From an uncultured Eubacteriales bacterium (GTDB lineage: Bacteria > Bacillota > Clostridia > Oscillospirales > Acutalibacteraceae): a DNA stretch of 15,604 nt. The translations under genes were made by a program, and so were the position numbers. Below, one piece after another: positions 5,666-13,654 of the stretch. Position 1 is the stretch's first letter; each line of letters starts with the position of its first letter. The notes under the pieces were generated by a model. That model did not search any database. It was not told the origin of the DNA and saw only the letters and a list, made by a program, of their open reading frames with translations. The stretch spans positions 1 through 15,604 of the forward strand of contig CAKTEU010000039.1 of assembly GCA_934552855.1 (NCBI GenBank), given 5' to 3'.

Positions 5666-8083
5666 TTAAAGAAGAACTTCCTCAATCGGACCTTTGAACG
5701 CTTCGTCGTTCAGCGGAAACGGGGAGGAGATATCTTTGATGAATTTTCCGAGTGTTGCCTGCTTGAGCATTGTCGGAAGCTGATATTTTGAAAGAAGCTC
5801 AATTACGCACTCTTTTTTGTCTCTGTTTTTCCTTGCCTCAAAGGCTTTGAACTCAATTTCAACCTCTGCGTTTGACGGAACGGAAGTAAGCGTGATTATT
5901 GTTTTGCCCTCTTTGTGCTCGGGTATAACGCTCTTTTTTCTTCCGCCGACTCTGACGGTGATTTCCTTTGCGCTGCTGATGTCGTCGAAGATAAGCTTCC
6001 ATTCGCGCTTTTCGGGAATAACCGAAAGGTCGCCCTTTGCCGGGTTGATTCTGAACAAAAGGTCTTTTCCGGCTTCTCTGACGGAAAGAACGGTTTCGGC
6101 ATATGCGCCGTCTTCAAACTTCATCGTTTCGCCGTCGTCCTCATAAAGGGTGAAAGCGTTTGTTCCTCTGAAAATGCGTACCGAAAGCTTTTCGGGGTTT
6201 GCAATGTCGTTGGTTCTGTCGTTTTGCGACATCGGAACGATTGCACCCTCTTTTGCGAGAACGGGGAGTGCGTCAATGTCTCTGTACATTGTTACAAAGC
6301 GTTCGCCCTCGTAAATTCTTCCCGTGTACCAGTCCGTCCATCTGCCTTTAGGAAGCCAGACCTTTGTCGGCGCAAGGAAAGTGCGTTTGTCCATCGGCTT
6401 TGTTACGGGGCAAACCATAAGCTCACTGCCGAAGAAGAATTGATTCGGAACTTCATAAGCCGCCTTTTCGTTTGGGTACGAATAATACATCGGTTCGCAA
6501 AGTGCAAGGCCTTCTTTATGTGTGCGGCGGTTGATTGAATAGATATACGGAATGAGGGCGTGACGTTCACGGAGTGCGTTCACTGCCGCAGAGTTCGCCG
6601 CAAAGGAGTATTTCCAAGGTTCTTTACCCATGAATTCGTCCTTTGTTGAATGAAGGCGCATAATCGGGCTGAATTCGCCGAGCTGTACCCAGCGTACATA
6701 AAGTTCATCGTTTCGAGAGCCGAGCTGATGACCGCCGATGTCGTGGCTCCACCATGTGTAGCCGACGTTGGTTGCGTTTGCCGTAAAGTACGGCTGAAAA
6801 TCAAGGCTTTTCCAGCTTATAATTGTGTCGCCGGAAAAACCGAGCGGATAGCGGTGCGAGCCGACTTCCGCAAAGCGGGAAAGAATCAGCGGACGCTTGT
6901 CTTTTGAAGCAAGGTCAAGCGTGTGGTAATGGTTGAGTGCCCAAAGGGGATCAAGTCCTTTGATTTTTGTTTCTCTTTCCTGCTGCCAGTCTATCCACCA
7001 AAAGTCAACTCCGTCATTTTCATAAGGCTTATGTAAAAACCTGAAATATCCTTCAATGAATTTCGGGTCGGTGATGTCAAACGGAATGCGCTTTTTTGTT
7101 TTCGGGTCAATACCCATAAACTCTGCAAATTCTTCATACTGGTTTTCAAACGCACGAACGCCCTGCGCCGGATGAAGGTTGACGGTAACCTTGAAGTTCT
7201 TTTCGTGAAGCCAGTTCAAAAGCCCTTTGTAATCCGGAAAAAGCTCCGTGTTCCAGCTGTATCCCGTCCAGCCTTGACTTTGAAAAAGTTCAAGAACATT
7301 TTTAAACGGGAATCCTTCACGGCGATAAAGTGCGTTTTCTTTCCCGAAACGTTCAATAACATCAACCCAATGCCAGTCCATGTCGATTGTTGCAACGGAA
7401 ATCGGAATCTCCTTTTCGATGAAGTTTTGCATAAGGTCAATGTATTCCTGCTGACTGTAATCCTTGTATCTGCTCCACCAGTTTCCGAGACAGTAGCGGG
7501 GAACAAGCGGAACAGAGCCGCAAAGCCTAAAAAATTCTTTAAGGCAGCCTCTGAAATCGCTGCCGAAAGCAAGATAGTATTCATCCTTTTGAATACGTCT
7601 TCTTTCTTTCATTGTTCCGTCTTCACACATAATAACGGTTTTGGAATCGTCAATGACCGAAACGCCGTTTTTGCTCATGAGTCCTTCGCCGAGCTTTACA
7701 CTGCCGTTAATCATGTCGAGTGTGCGGTAAGTACCCTTGAGGTTGCCGGTTTTGAAATCGGTAACGGTTCTTCCGTCTTTGAGCGTTACGCTTTCAAGCT
7801 TTTCCTTTGTGAAATCAAAAAGAAAAATTGCGTCCTCGGTTGAAATTTTGAGCTTTCTTTTGCTTTCGGTAACTTTGAAAGCGGGCTTTGAAAAGTCACG
7901 GCAAATCACCGTTTGAGTTGCCTCATCGGTGAAAATGCGCTTTTTGTCTTTTTCAATTCTTAAAATTCTTGAAGAAAGAACCGAAAAACGGTAATCGCCT
8001 TTTTGAATAACAAATTCATCCGGCGTTTTGCTTTTGAATGCTTGAGAAAATTTTTCTAAAAAATATGGTGAAAGTTCTTGCAT
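5666..8083 (-). CDS. Glycoside hydrolase family 31 (alpha-glycosidase)
   Basis: An 805-residue enzyme with no signal peptide, so probably cytoplasmic. The order is an N-terminal beta domain (about 20-170), a TIM barrel (about 195-520) and C-terminal beta domains with the usual YEDDGET turn (647-653). Barrel landmarks are LGNWWSRYKDYS (199-210), TIDMDWHWVD (232-241), WWIDWQQE (362-369), RFAEVGSHRYPLGFSGDT (403-420) and WWSHDIGGH (444-452). By family logic Asp365 is the nucleophile and Asp419 the acid/base of a retaining mechanism on alpha-linked sugars. The nucleophile context WIDWQQ differs from the W(L/I)DMNE of classical alpha-glucosidases, so the substrate may not be a plain glucoside. A 55-residue helical tail follows the last beta domain. 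The ATG has AAGGA upstream, a good promoter and a dyad in the leader. A nearby GPH symporter could supply its substrate, but it lies in a different, divergent transcription unit. Confidence 0.93.
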   Translation of the reverse strand: MQELSPYFLEKFSQAFKSKTPDEFVIQKGDYRFSVLSSRILRIEKDKKRIFTDEATQTVICRDFSKPAFKVTESKRKLKISTEDAIFLFDFTKEKLESVTLKDGRTVTDFKTGNLKGTYRTLDMINGSVKLGEGLMSKNGVSVIDDSKTVIMCEDGTMKERRRIQKDEYYLAFGSDFRGCLKEFFRLCGSVPLVPRYCLGNWWSRYKDYSQQEYIDLMQNFIEKEIPISVATIDMDWHWVDVIERFGKENALYRREGFPFKNVLELFQSQGWTGYSWNTELFPDYKGLLNWLHEKNFKVTVNLHPAQGVRAFENQYEEFAEFMGIDPKTKKRIPFDITDPKFIEGYFRFLHKPYENDGVDFWWIDWQQERETKIKGLDPLWALNHYHTLDLASKDKRPLILSRFAEVGSHRYPLGFSGDTIISWKSLDFQPYFTANATNVGYTWWSHDIGGHQLGSRNDELYVRWVQLGEFSPIMRLHSTKDEFMGKEPWKYSFAANSAAVNALRERHALIPYIYSINRRTHKEGLALCEPMYYSYPNEKAAYEVPNQFFFGSELMVCPVTKPMDKRTFLAPTKVWLPKGRWTDWYTGRIYEGERFVTMYRDIDALPVLAKEGAIVPMSQNDRTNDIANPEKLSVRIFRGTNAFTLYEDDGETMKFEDGAYAETVLSVREAGKDLLFRINPAKGDLSVIPEKREWKLIFDDISSAKEITVRVGGRKKSVIPEHKEGKTIITLTSVPSNAEVEIEFKAFEARKNRDKKECVIELLSKYQLPTMLKQATLGKFIKDISSPFPLNDEAFKGPIEEVLL

Positions 8084-8100
8084 GATATCTTTCCTTTCAG

Positions 8101-8114
8101 TACACCAAAGTGTA
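8101..8114 (-). promoter_or_regulatory. Candidate operator dyad in the GH31 leader
   Basis: TACACCAAAGTGTA is a perfect 5-bp-arm inverted repeat with a 4-nt centre. It lies between the predicted transcription start and the ribosome binding site of the GH31 gene, a common place for a roadblock repressor site. No regulator gene is adjacent. It is short, so chance is possible. Confidence 0.3.
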
Positions 8115-8130
8115 AATAAAGTACCGTATA

Positions 8131-8159
8131 ATGATACTATAAATAGGCAGTCTTTTCAA
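8131..8159 (-). promoter_or_regulatory. Sigma-A type promoter of the GH31 gene
   Basis: On the minus strand TTGAAA (8154-8159), a 17-nt spacer and TATCAT (8131-8136) each match consensus at five of six positions. The start codon is 47 nt downstream of the -10. Confidence 0.65.
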
Positions 8160-8254
8160 GAAGAATGCAGTTTTTCGGCAAAAACAACCAAAAAGAAGGC
8201 AAAATTTTCTACATTTAAAGAAGCAGCCTTAACCGAAATTAAAATAAAAATCTA

Positions 8255-8283
8255 TAGAAATTCTTTCTTCGTTGTGATACAAT
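8255..8283 (+). promoter_or_regulatory. Promoter of the trkA-trkH operon
   Basis: TAGAAA (8255-8260), a 17-nt spacer and an extended -10 TGATACAAT (8275-8283) precede trkA. The predicted leader is only about 40 nt and holds a 7-bp hairpin (CAAACAG/CTGTTTG, 8295-8312) just before the GGAGGA ribosome binding site. That leader is too short for a c-di-AMP (ydaO) riboswitch. Between this and the GH31 promoter (8160-8254) I see no gene. Confidence 0.55.
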
Positions 8284-8328
8284 ATTCAGACGTACAAACA
8301 GCTTTCTGTTTGATTCGGAGGAAAAGAC

Positions 8329-9687
8329 ATGAATATTATTATTGTCGGCTGCGGAAAAGTCGGCTCAACCCTTGCGGAACAGCTTGCGTCCGAAGGACAC
8401 GACATTACCGTTATCGATACCAATCCCGATGCCGTTGCCCGTGTTACGGAAGTTGCCGATGTTATGGGCGTTGAAGGCAACGGTGTTGTTTATTATGTTC
8501 AAAAAGAAGCCGGAATAGAATATGCCGATATGTTCATTGCAATGACGGGCTCTGATGAACTCAATCTTCTTTGCTGTCTTATTGCAAAAAAATCCGCATC
8601 TTGCCGAACTATTGCCCGTGTTCGCAATCCGGATTATCTTACCGAGCGTGGCTTCATTAAAGAAAAACTCGGAATTTCAATGATAATCAATCCGGAAATG
8701 GAAGCCGCAAACGAAATTACACGCCTTTTCACAATTCCGTCGGCAATTTCTGTTGATACTTTTGCAAGAGGAAGAATAGAACTTCTTGAAACAAGACTTC
8801 CGATAGGCTCGCCGATTGCAGGTTCACCGATAAAATCTGCAATGGGAAAGCTTTCGGGAAAAATCCTCATTTGCGCAATTGAACGGGGGAGAGACGTTAT
8901 TATTCCAACCGGCGATACGGTTTTGCAAGAGGGCGACAAAATCTCCTTTGTTGCAACTCACAAGGATTCCGGTGCATTCTTTAAAAAAGCCGGAATTTCA
9001 AAGAACCATATTAAAACAATTATCATTGTCGGCGGCGGAAAAATCACTTTTTACCTTGCAAAAAAGCTTTGCGAATACGGCTTCAGGGTCAAGATTATTG
9101 AAAAGAACCGTGAGCATTGCGAATTTCTCAATTCAATTTTGCCGGGCGGCGTTGTAATCATCAACGGTGACGGAAGCGACCAGCGGCTTTTGCTTGAAGA
9201 AGGTATTGCCGATGCGGACGGCTTTGCCTCAATAACCGATATTGATGAAGAAAACATTATGCTTTCGCTTTATGTCGGTGCAAACTTCAAGGCGAAAACC
9301 GTGACAAAAATCAACAAGCTCAACTTTGAAGGAATCATTGACCGCCTTTCGCTCGGTTCGGTGATTTATCCGAAATATATAACTGCGGAAATGATTATAA
9401 GCTATGTCCGTGCGCTTGAAAATTCAACCGGAAGCGGTGTTCAAACGCTTTATAATATAGTCGGCGGAAAGGTTCAGGCTCTTGAATTTGCCGTTCGTAC
9501 CGAAAGTAAAGCCGTCGGCGTTCCGCTTTGCGACCTTGACCTCAAAAAGAATATTCTTCTTTGCTGCATCAGCCGCCACGGAAAAATTATCATTCCCTCC
9601 GGTCAGGATAAAATTCAGGTAGGCGACAGCGTTGTTGTTGTAACCACCGACAGAACGCTCGGCGACTTAAAGGATATTGTAAGGTAA
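8329..9687 (+). CDS. trkA: TrkA, NAD-binding gating subunit of the Trk potassium uptake system
   Basis: A 452-residue cytoplasmic protein made of two tandem RCK units. The first Rossmann fold has GCGKVG (7-12) and an acidic residue at the end of strand 2 (Asp30), and is followed by a TrkA_C domain at about 140-210. The second has GGGKIT (235-240) and Glu258, then a second TrkA_C domain at about 370-450. The second glycine loop is less canonical (last glycine replaced), so the first fold is the likelier NAD(H) site. Full double-length TrkA normally forms a ring under TrkH and opens it according to bound nucleotide. The start has GGAGGA 7 nt upstream. Only 5 nt separate it from trkH, whose ribosome binding site overlaps its 3' end, so the subunits are co-translated. 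Confidence 0.95.
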   Translation: MNIIIVGCGKVGSTLAEQLASEGHDITVIDTNPDAVARVTEVADVMGVEGNGVVYYVQKEAGIEYADMFIAMTGSDELNLLCCLIAKKSASCRTIARVRNPDYLTERGFIKEKLGISMIINPEMEAANEITRLFTIPSAISVDTFARGRIELLETRLPIGSPIAGSPIKSAMGKLSGKILICAIERGRDVIIPTGDTVLQEGDKISFVATHKDSGAFFKKAGISKNHIKTIIIVGGGKITFYLAKKLCEYGFRVKIIEKNREHCEFLNSILPGGVVIINGDGSDQRLLLEEGIADADGFASITDIDEENIMLSLYVGANFKAKTVTKINKLNFEGIIDRLSLGSVIYPKYITAEMIISYVRALENSTGSGVQTLYNIVGGKVQALEFAVRTESKAVGVPLCDLDLKKNILLCCISRHGKIIIPSGQDKIQVGDSVVVVTTDRTLGDLKDIVR

Positions 9688-9692
9688 GTGCC

Positions 9693-11177
9693 ATGAATTA
9701 TTTTATGATATTGTATCTGCTTGGACTTGTTTGCATTATTCAGGCGTGTTCAATGCTTCTTCCCGTTGCGGTCGGCCTTTTTTACGGCGAAAATGAATGG
9801 AAGGCTTATGCCGTTGTTGCGGCTGTTTCGTTCGTCATAGGTCTTGCTCTTGCAATAAAAAAGCCGAGACGCAATGTCTTTTATGCCAAAGAGGGCTTTG
9901 TGACCGTTGCACTTTCGTGGATTCTTTTGAGCCTCACCGGTGCGGTTCCGTTCGTTTTAACAAAGGAAATTCCGTCTTATGTTGACGCTGTTTTTGAAGC
10001 CGCCTCCGGCTTTACAACAACCGGTGCAAGCATTTTAACAAACGTTGAAGCACTTTCGCAGACTTCGCTTTTCTGGCGCAGCTTTACTCATTGGATCGGC
10101 GGAATGGGCGTTTTGGTCTTTCTTCTTGCCGTTGTTCCGCTCACGGGCGGCCACACAATGCAGCTCATGCGTGCGGAAAGTCCCGGCCCCTCGGTCGGAA
10201 AGTTCGTTCCGAAAGTGCGTCAAACCGCATTCATTTTGTATTCTATCTATTTTGCAATGACAATTCTTGAAATTGTCCTGCTCCTTGCCGGCGGAATGCC
10301 GTGGTTTGATTCAATCTGCACTGCGTTCGGCACTGCCGGTACGGGTGGTTTTGCAATCAAAAACGCAAGCCTCGGTTTTTATCACAGCTTTTATCTTCAA
10401 GGCGTGGTAACCGTTTTCATGATTCTTTTTGCCGTTAATTTTACGGTTTATTATCTTTTGCTTGCAAAAAAATTCAAGCAGGCGTTTAAAAATGAAGAGC
10501 TTTGGTGGTTCCTCGGAATTGTTGCCGTTTCGGTTCTTTGCATAACGCTTAATATCAAAAATTCCTGCTTCGGCGGAAGGACATATGAAGCGTTTCATCA
10601 TGCGGCGTTTTCCGTTGCTTCGGTCATTTCAACAACCGGCTATGCAACGACCGATTTTGCAAAATGGCCGCAGTTTTCGCAGTTCATTTTGTTTATTTTG
10701 ATGTTCATCGGTGCAAGTGCAGGCAGTACCGGCGGCGGACTGAAAGTTTCAAGGCTTATATTACTTATTAAAAGCAGTATTAGAGAGGTTTCAACAATTC
10801 TTCATCCCCGTTCGGTCAAAGCGGTCAAGCTTGACAACAAGCGTGTTGATCCTGCAGTTGTTAAGAACACGGCATCATTTTTTGTCATTGCGATGATAAT
10901 ATATTCAATTTCGGTTTTTGTTGTCAGCCTTGACGGGTTTGATATGACTACTTCGATGACTGCCGTTGCCGCAACAATGAACAACATCGGACCGGGTCTT
11001 GCTCTCGTCGGACCTACCGGTAACTTTTCGGCGTTTTCAAATCTCTCAAAAATCGTGATGATTTTTGATATGCTCGCCGGAAGACTCGAGTATTTCCCGA
11101 TTCTTGTTCTGTTTACTCCGTCAATTTGGAAAGACGGCTTTTTGGCTTTGAGAAGAAAGCTTCAAAGAAAACATTAA
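9693..11177 (+). CDS. trkH: TrkH, potassium-translocating subunit
   Basis: A 494-residue integral membrane protein of the Trk/Ktr/HKT family. The four pore-loop filters are visible in order: GFTTTGAS (106-113), TAGTGGF (214-220), STTGYAT (313-319) and NNIGPGL (430-436). Each has the key glycine, consistent with potassium selectivity. The glycine/serine-rich ASAGSTGGGLK (341-351) corresponds to the intramembrane gating loop after the third repeat. Length and fold match TrkH (about 480-500 residues) rather than the shorter KtrB. It imports potassium across the cytoplasmic membrane with TrkA as cytoplasmic partner. No clear terminator separates it from the GPH symporter 53 nt downstream: a weak hairpin at 11191-11212 has no T-run on this strand. 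Confidence 0.95.
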   Translation: MNYFMILYLLGLVCIIQACSMLLPVAVGLFYGENEWKAYAVVAAVSFVIGLALAIKKPRRNVFYAKEGFVTVALSWILLSLTGAVPFVLTKEIPSYVDAVFEAASGFTTTGASILTNVEALSQTSLFWRSFTHWIGGMGVLVFLLAVVPLTGGHTMQLMRAESPGPSVGKFVPKVRQTAFILYSIYFAMTILEIVLLLAGGMPWFDSICTAFGTAGTGGFAIKNASLGFYHSFYLQGVVTVFMILFAVNFTVYYLLLAKKFKQAFKNEELWWFLGIVAVSVLCITLNIKNSCFGGRTYEAFHHAAFSVASVISTTGYATTDFAKWPQFSQFILFILMFIGASAGSTGGGLKVSRLILLIKSSIREVSTILHPRSVKAVKLDNKRVDPAVVKNTASFFVIAMIIYSISVFVVSLDGFDMTTSMTAVAATMNNIGPGLALVGPTGNFSAFSNLSKIVMIFDMLAGRLEYFPILVLFTPSIWKDGFLALRRKLQRKH

Positions 11178-11230
11178 AAAGTAAAAAATTCCGCTTCGAC
11201 TTTTTCGAGCGGTTAAAAAGGAGATATTAT

Positions 11231-12718
11231 ATGGAAGAAAAAAAGTATGTGTCTAAAAAAGAAGCGGTGATTTATGCCGTTGCCGCTCTCGGACAGGGTC
11301 TTGTGTATAGCTGTATGTCAAGCTATGTTACGGACTTTTATCAGAATGTTTTGAAGCTCAGCTCGTGGTTTGTCATTTTGCTCATGCTTCTTGCCCGTGT
11401 TTGGGACGCAATTAACGACCCGCTTATGGGTATGATTGTTGACCGCCACACCTCACGCTGGGGAAGAATGCGTCATTATCCGATTTTCACCGCAATTCCG
11501 ATTGCGATTTTGACAATCCTCATGTTCACAAAGCCGCTCGGCTACGCCCCGCAGCCAGGCACTAACGGCCAGGCACCGACATATGTCTATGTTTTTGTTG
11601 CCGTTGTTTATGTGCTTTGGGGAATGGTCTATACCTCAAGTGACGTTCCGTTTTGGAGCCTTCCCAATGTTATGACGCCGAACCCGGCCGAAAGGGGAAG
11701 GGTGATTTCATACGGAAGAACCGTTGGCGGAATCGGCTCAGCTGTTACTGTTGCACTTCCGATTATTGTTGCAATGTTCACCGCTGACGAGTTTCTCAAG
11801 TATGCGGTTATGGCAATTTCAATGTCTGTCATCGGTATGCCGCTGTTTTGCATGTCATCATTCGGAATTAAAGAGCGAGTTAAACATCCGAACGCAACAA
11901 AGCGTGCTCCCGGCGAGCCTTCAACCCTTTCAAGAATTTTCCATTGCAAGCCCTTGATGCTTGTTGTTCTTTCGGGTATTCTTTCGTTCGGAAGATATAT
12001 GCTTCAGTCTGCGGCTCCGCACGTTGCACGTTATGCCGGTTTTTATGTTAAGGGTGACCTTGCAACCGCAACAGCCGAAGAATTCAGCAAGAATATGTCA
12101 ACAATTCAGCTTGTTATTCAGATTTGCGCTGCGGTCGGAATGTTCGGCGCAATGGTGTTTATGCCGAAGCTTTTCAAAAAGTATGAATACAGAACGCTCA
12201 TGATCGTTTCCTGCATCGGCGGCTTTATTGCAAGCATATTCACTCTCCTTGTCGGTTGGTTCACAAAGAACCTTTTCATCTGCATTCCGTTCATGATTAT
12301 TTCAAGCATACCGCTCGGCGTTATCAATGTTGTTTCCGGCGCAATGGTTTGCGACTGCATTGACTTCATGGAATGGAAAACCGGATTCAGAGACAACGCT
12401 CTCGGCTCTGCGTGTCAGTCATTCGTTAACAAGCTCGGCAACGCCGTTGCAACGGTTGTTATCATCGGAATGTATATTCTTGTTCATATCGACCCGGCGC
12501 TTATGAACGACGGAAACGCCGCCGTTAACCTTGCAAGGTCAATGACAACGTCTCAGAATTTTGCAATGTATTCCCTTGTTTCAATCGTTCCGGGAATCAG
12601 CCTTATCCTTTGTGCAATCCCGCTGTTCTTCTATGACATCGTGGGCGACAAGAAAAAGAAGATTACCGAAGAGCTTAAGGTTATGAGAGCCGAAAGAGGT
12701 ATCGAAATTACAGAGTAA
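11231..12718 (+). CDS. GPH-family sugar:cation symporter (MelB-like)
   Basis: A 495-residue transporter with about 12 membrane helices. It carries the glycoside-pentoside-hexuronide signature RVWDAINDPLMG (56-67), with Asp59 and Asp63 at the same four-residue spacing as the cation-binding aspartates of melibiose permease. WGRMRHYP (77-84) is the usual cytoplasmic loop after helix 2, and the late CDCIDFMEWKTGFRD stretch is also typical. It should bring a sugar or glycoside into the cell with Na+ or H+; the exact sugar is unknown. The ATG at 11231 is set by AAGGAG 7 nt upstream, and extending to an in-frame TTG at 11126 would overlap trkH coding sequence. It may be co-transcribed with trkAH, and is followed by a strong terminator. 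The nearby GH31 enzyme is a plausible partner for breaking down its cargo. Confidence 0.92.
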   Translation: MEEKKYVSKKEAVIYAVAALGQGLVYSCMSSYVTDFYQNVLKLSSWFVILLMLLARVWDAINDPLMGMIVDRHTSRWGRMRHYPIFTAIPIAILTILMFTKPLGYAPQPGTNGQAPTYVYVFVAVVYVLWGMVYTSSDVPFWSLPNVMTPNPAERGRVISYGRTVGGIGSAVTVALPIIVAMFTADEFLKYAVMAISMSVIGMPLFCMSSFGIKERVKHPNATKRAPGEPSTLSRIFHCKPLMLVVLSGILSFGRYMLQSAAPHVARYAGFYVKGDLATATAEEFSKNMSTIQLVIQICAAVGMFGAMVFMPKLFKKYEYRTLMIVSCIGGFIASIFTLLVGWFTKNLFICIPFMIISSIPLGVINVVSGAMVCDCIDFMEWKTGFRDNALGSACQSFVNKLGNAVATVVIIGMYILVHIDPALMNDGNAAVNLARSMTTSQNFAMYSLVSIVPGISLILCAIPLFFYDIVGDKKKKITEELKVMRAERGIEITE

Positions 12719-12721
12719 TGC

Positions 12722-12757
12722 AAAAAAAGAGCGGCGAACCTTTTGCCGCTCTTTTTT
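12722..12757 (+). terminator. Rho-independent terminator of the trk-GPH unit
   Basis: A GAGCGGC/GCCGCTC stem (12729-12735 with 12745-12751) has a 9-nt loop and is flanked by seven A's and six T's that extend the helix. It starts within a few bases of the GPH symporter stop codon. Confidence 0.92.
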
Positions 12758-12792
12758 GAGTAAAAAACTAAAAAAGTGAAGGACGTGTAAAA

Positions 12793-13491
12793 ATGATTTA
12801 TGTAACAATATCTTTGGGACTTGTGTTCCTCATCGCTTTTATCATGAAGTGTAAAGACAAAAGAAGCGTCGGCGGCGTGTTCCTCAAAAATACCGTCAGT
12901 ATCTTTTTCATTCTCACTGCTGTTGTCGGTCTTTTGAGCAATAAAACCCGCGTCGAATACGGCGCACTCATCATTGTCGGACTTGCATTCGGAATGCTCG
13001 GTGATATCTATCTTGACCAAAAGTGGGTTTATCCGAACGATAAAAAGCCGTATCTTTATGCCGGATTCATTTCGTTCGGAATCGGTCACCTTTTCTATAT
13101 TCCGGCAATGGTTCGTGCCGCAGGAATTGACCCCAAGCTTCTTTTGATTCCTGCCGCCGCAGGCGTGATTGTTGCCGTCGGTAATCTTCTTCTTGAAAAA
13201 CCGATGAAGCAAAACTTCGGCGAGTATAAGCTTATTGTAACAATTTACGGTTTTATCCTTTCGTTCATGGCGGCGACTGCCGTTGTTTGCGCCGTTGTAA
13301 CGGGCGAAAAGGCATTCATTGCTTTTGCTGCCGGCGGAGTATTCTTCCTTCTTTCCGACCTTATCCTTTCTCCGATGTATTTCGGTGAAGGCAAGAACAC
13401 ACCGATGAATTTCATTCTTAACCACGTTACATACTATCTCGGTCAGTATCTTATTGCTCTTTCGGTTATTCTTCTTCCGGCTATCGCATAA
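12793..13491 (+). CDS. Lysoplasmalogenase (YhhN/TMEM86 family)
   Basis: A 232-residue membrane protein with about eight hydrophobic segments. The YhhN pattern is visible: FLKNTVSI (30-37), GMLGDIYL (67-74), GFISFGIGHLFYI (91-103), FFLLSDLIL (184-192) and YYLGQYLIA (214-222). The conserved Asp71 and Asp189 are the acidic residues expected for the active site. Characterised members cleave the vinyl-ether bond of lysoplasmalogens. Plasmalogens are made by many anaerobic Clostridia, so a role in lipid turnover fits the inferred host. The start has AAGGA 9 nt upstream. Only 35 nt lie between the preceding terminator and the ATG, so its own promoter would have to overlap the terminator, or the gene relies on read-through. 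It ends at a terminator (13516-13552). Confidence 0.88.
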   Translation: MIYVTISLGLVFLIAFIMKCKDKRSVGGVFLKNTVSIFFILTAVVGLLSNKTRVEYGALIIVGLAFGMLGDIYLDQKWVYPNDKKPYLYAGFISFGIGHLFYIPAMVRAAGIDPKLLLIPAAAGVIVAVGNLLLEKPMKQNFGEYKLIVTIYGFILSFMAATAVVCAVVTGEKAFIAFAAGGVFFLLSDLILSPMYFGEGKNTPMNFILNHVTYYLGQYLIALSVILLPAIA

Positions 13492-13515
13492 AGTTTTTAC
13501 TGTTCAAACAAGTTT

Positions 13516-13552
13516 TGCCGCTTAAGCTAAACAGCTTTTGCGGCAGTTTTTT
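13516..13552 (+). terminator. Rho-independent terminator of the lysoplasmalogenase gene
   Basis: A long stem pairs 13516-13528 (TGCCGC...AAGCT) with 13533-13545 (AGCTT...GCGGCA), with two T-T mismatches in the middle, an AAAC tetraloop and a run of six T's at 13547-13552. Confidence 0.9.
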
Positions 13553-13582
13553 ATAATTTTTCAACTCTTTTTAAAAAAACAC

Positions 13583-13613
13583 TTGACTCTATAACTGTTG
13601 TAGAGTTTACTAT
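13583..13613 (+). promoter_or_regulatory. MerR-type promoter/operator of the MATE-MerR operon
   Basis: TTGACT (-35, 13583-13588) and TACTAT (-10, 13608-13613) are separated by 19 nt, too long for normal activity but the hallmark of MerR-family promoters. The spacer is filled by an inverted repeat, ACTCTATAAC-T-GTTGTAGAGT (13586-13606), with nine of ten arm bases paired. The MerR-type gene downstream is the obvious regulator, which would twist the promoter into an active form when it binds its ligand. Confidence 0.85.
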
Positions 13614-13654
13614 AACTGGGTAATAAATCGTTGCCTTGAAAGGGTGAACTTTGA

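Noticed and set aside
7172..7843. 223-codon open frame opposite the GH31 gene
   Set aside because: A shadow of the codon bias of the GH31 gene, with no ribosome binding site or recognisable domain.
8160..8328. c-di-AMP (ydaO/kimA) riboswitch upstream of the Trk operon
   Set aside because: Potassium transporters of Firmicutes often carry one, but the leader after the predicted promoter is only about 40 nt and I do not see the conserved riboswitch core.
11191..11212. Hairpin CCGCTTCGA...TCGAGCGG between trkH and the GPH gene as a terminator
   Set aside because: The stem has a bulge, and on the coding strand it is followed by GGTTAAAAAGG with no T-run.
11126..11230. 35-residue upstream extension of the GPH symporter from a TTG
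   Set aside because: It would overlap trkH coding sequence and lacks a ribosome binding site. The ATG at 11231 has AAGGAG at ideal spacing.
12631..13425. 264-codon open frame on the minus strand
   Set aside because: It is antisense to the lysoplasmalogenase gene and crosses a strong terminator. The translation is rich in charged low-complexity residues and matches no family.
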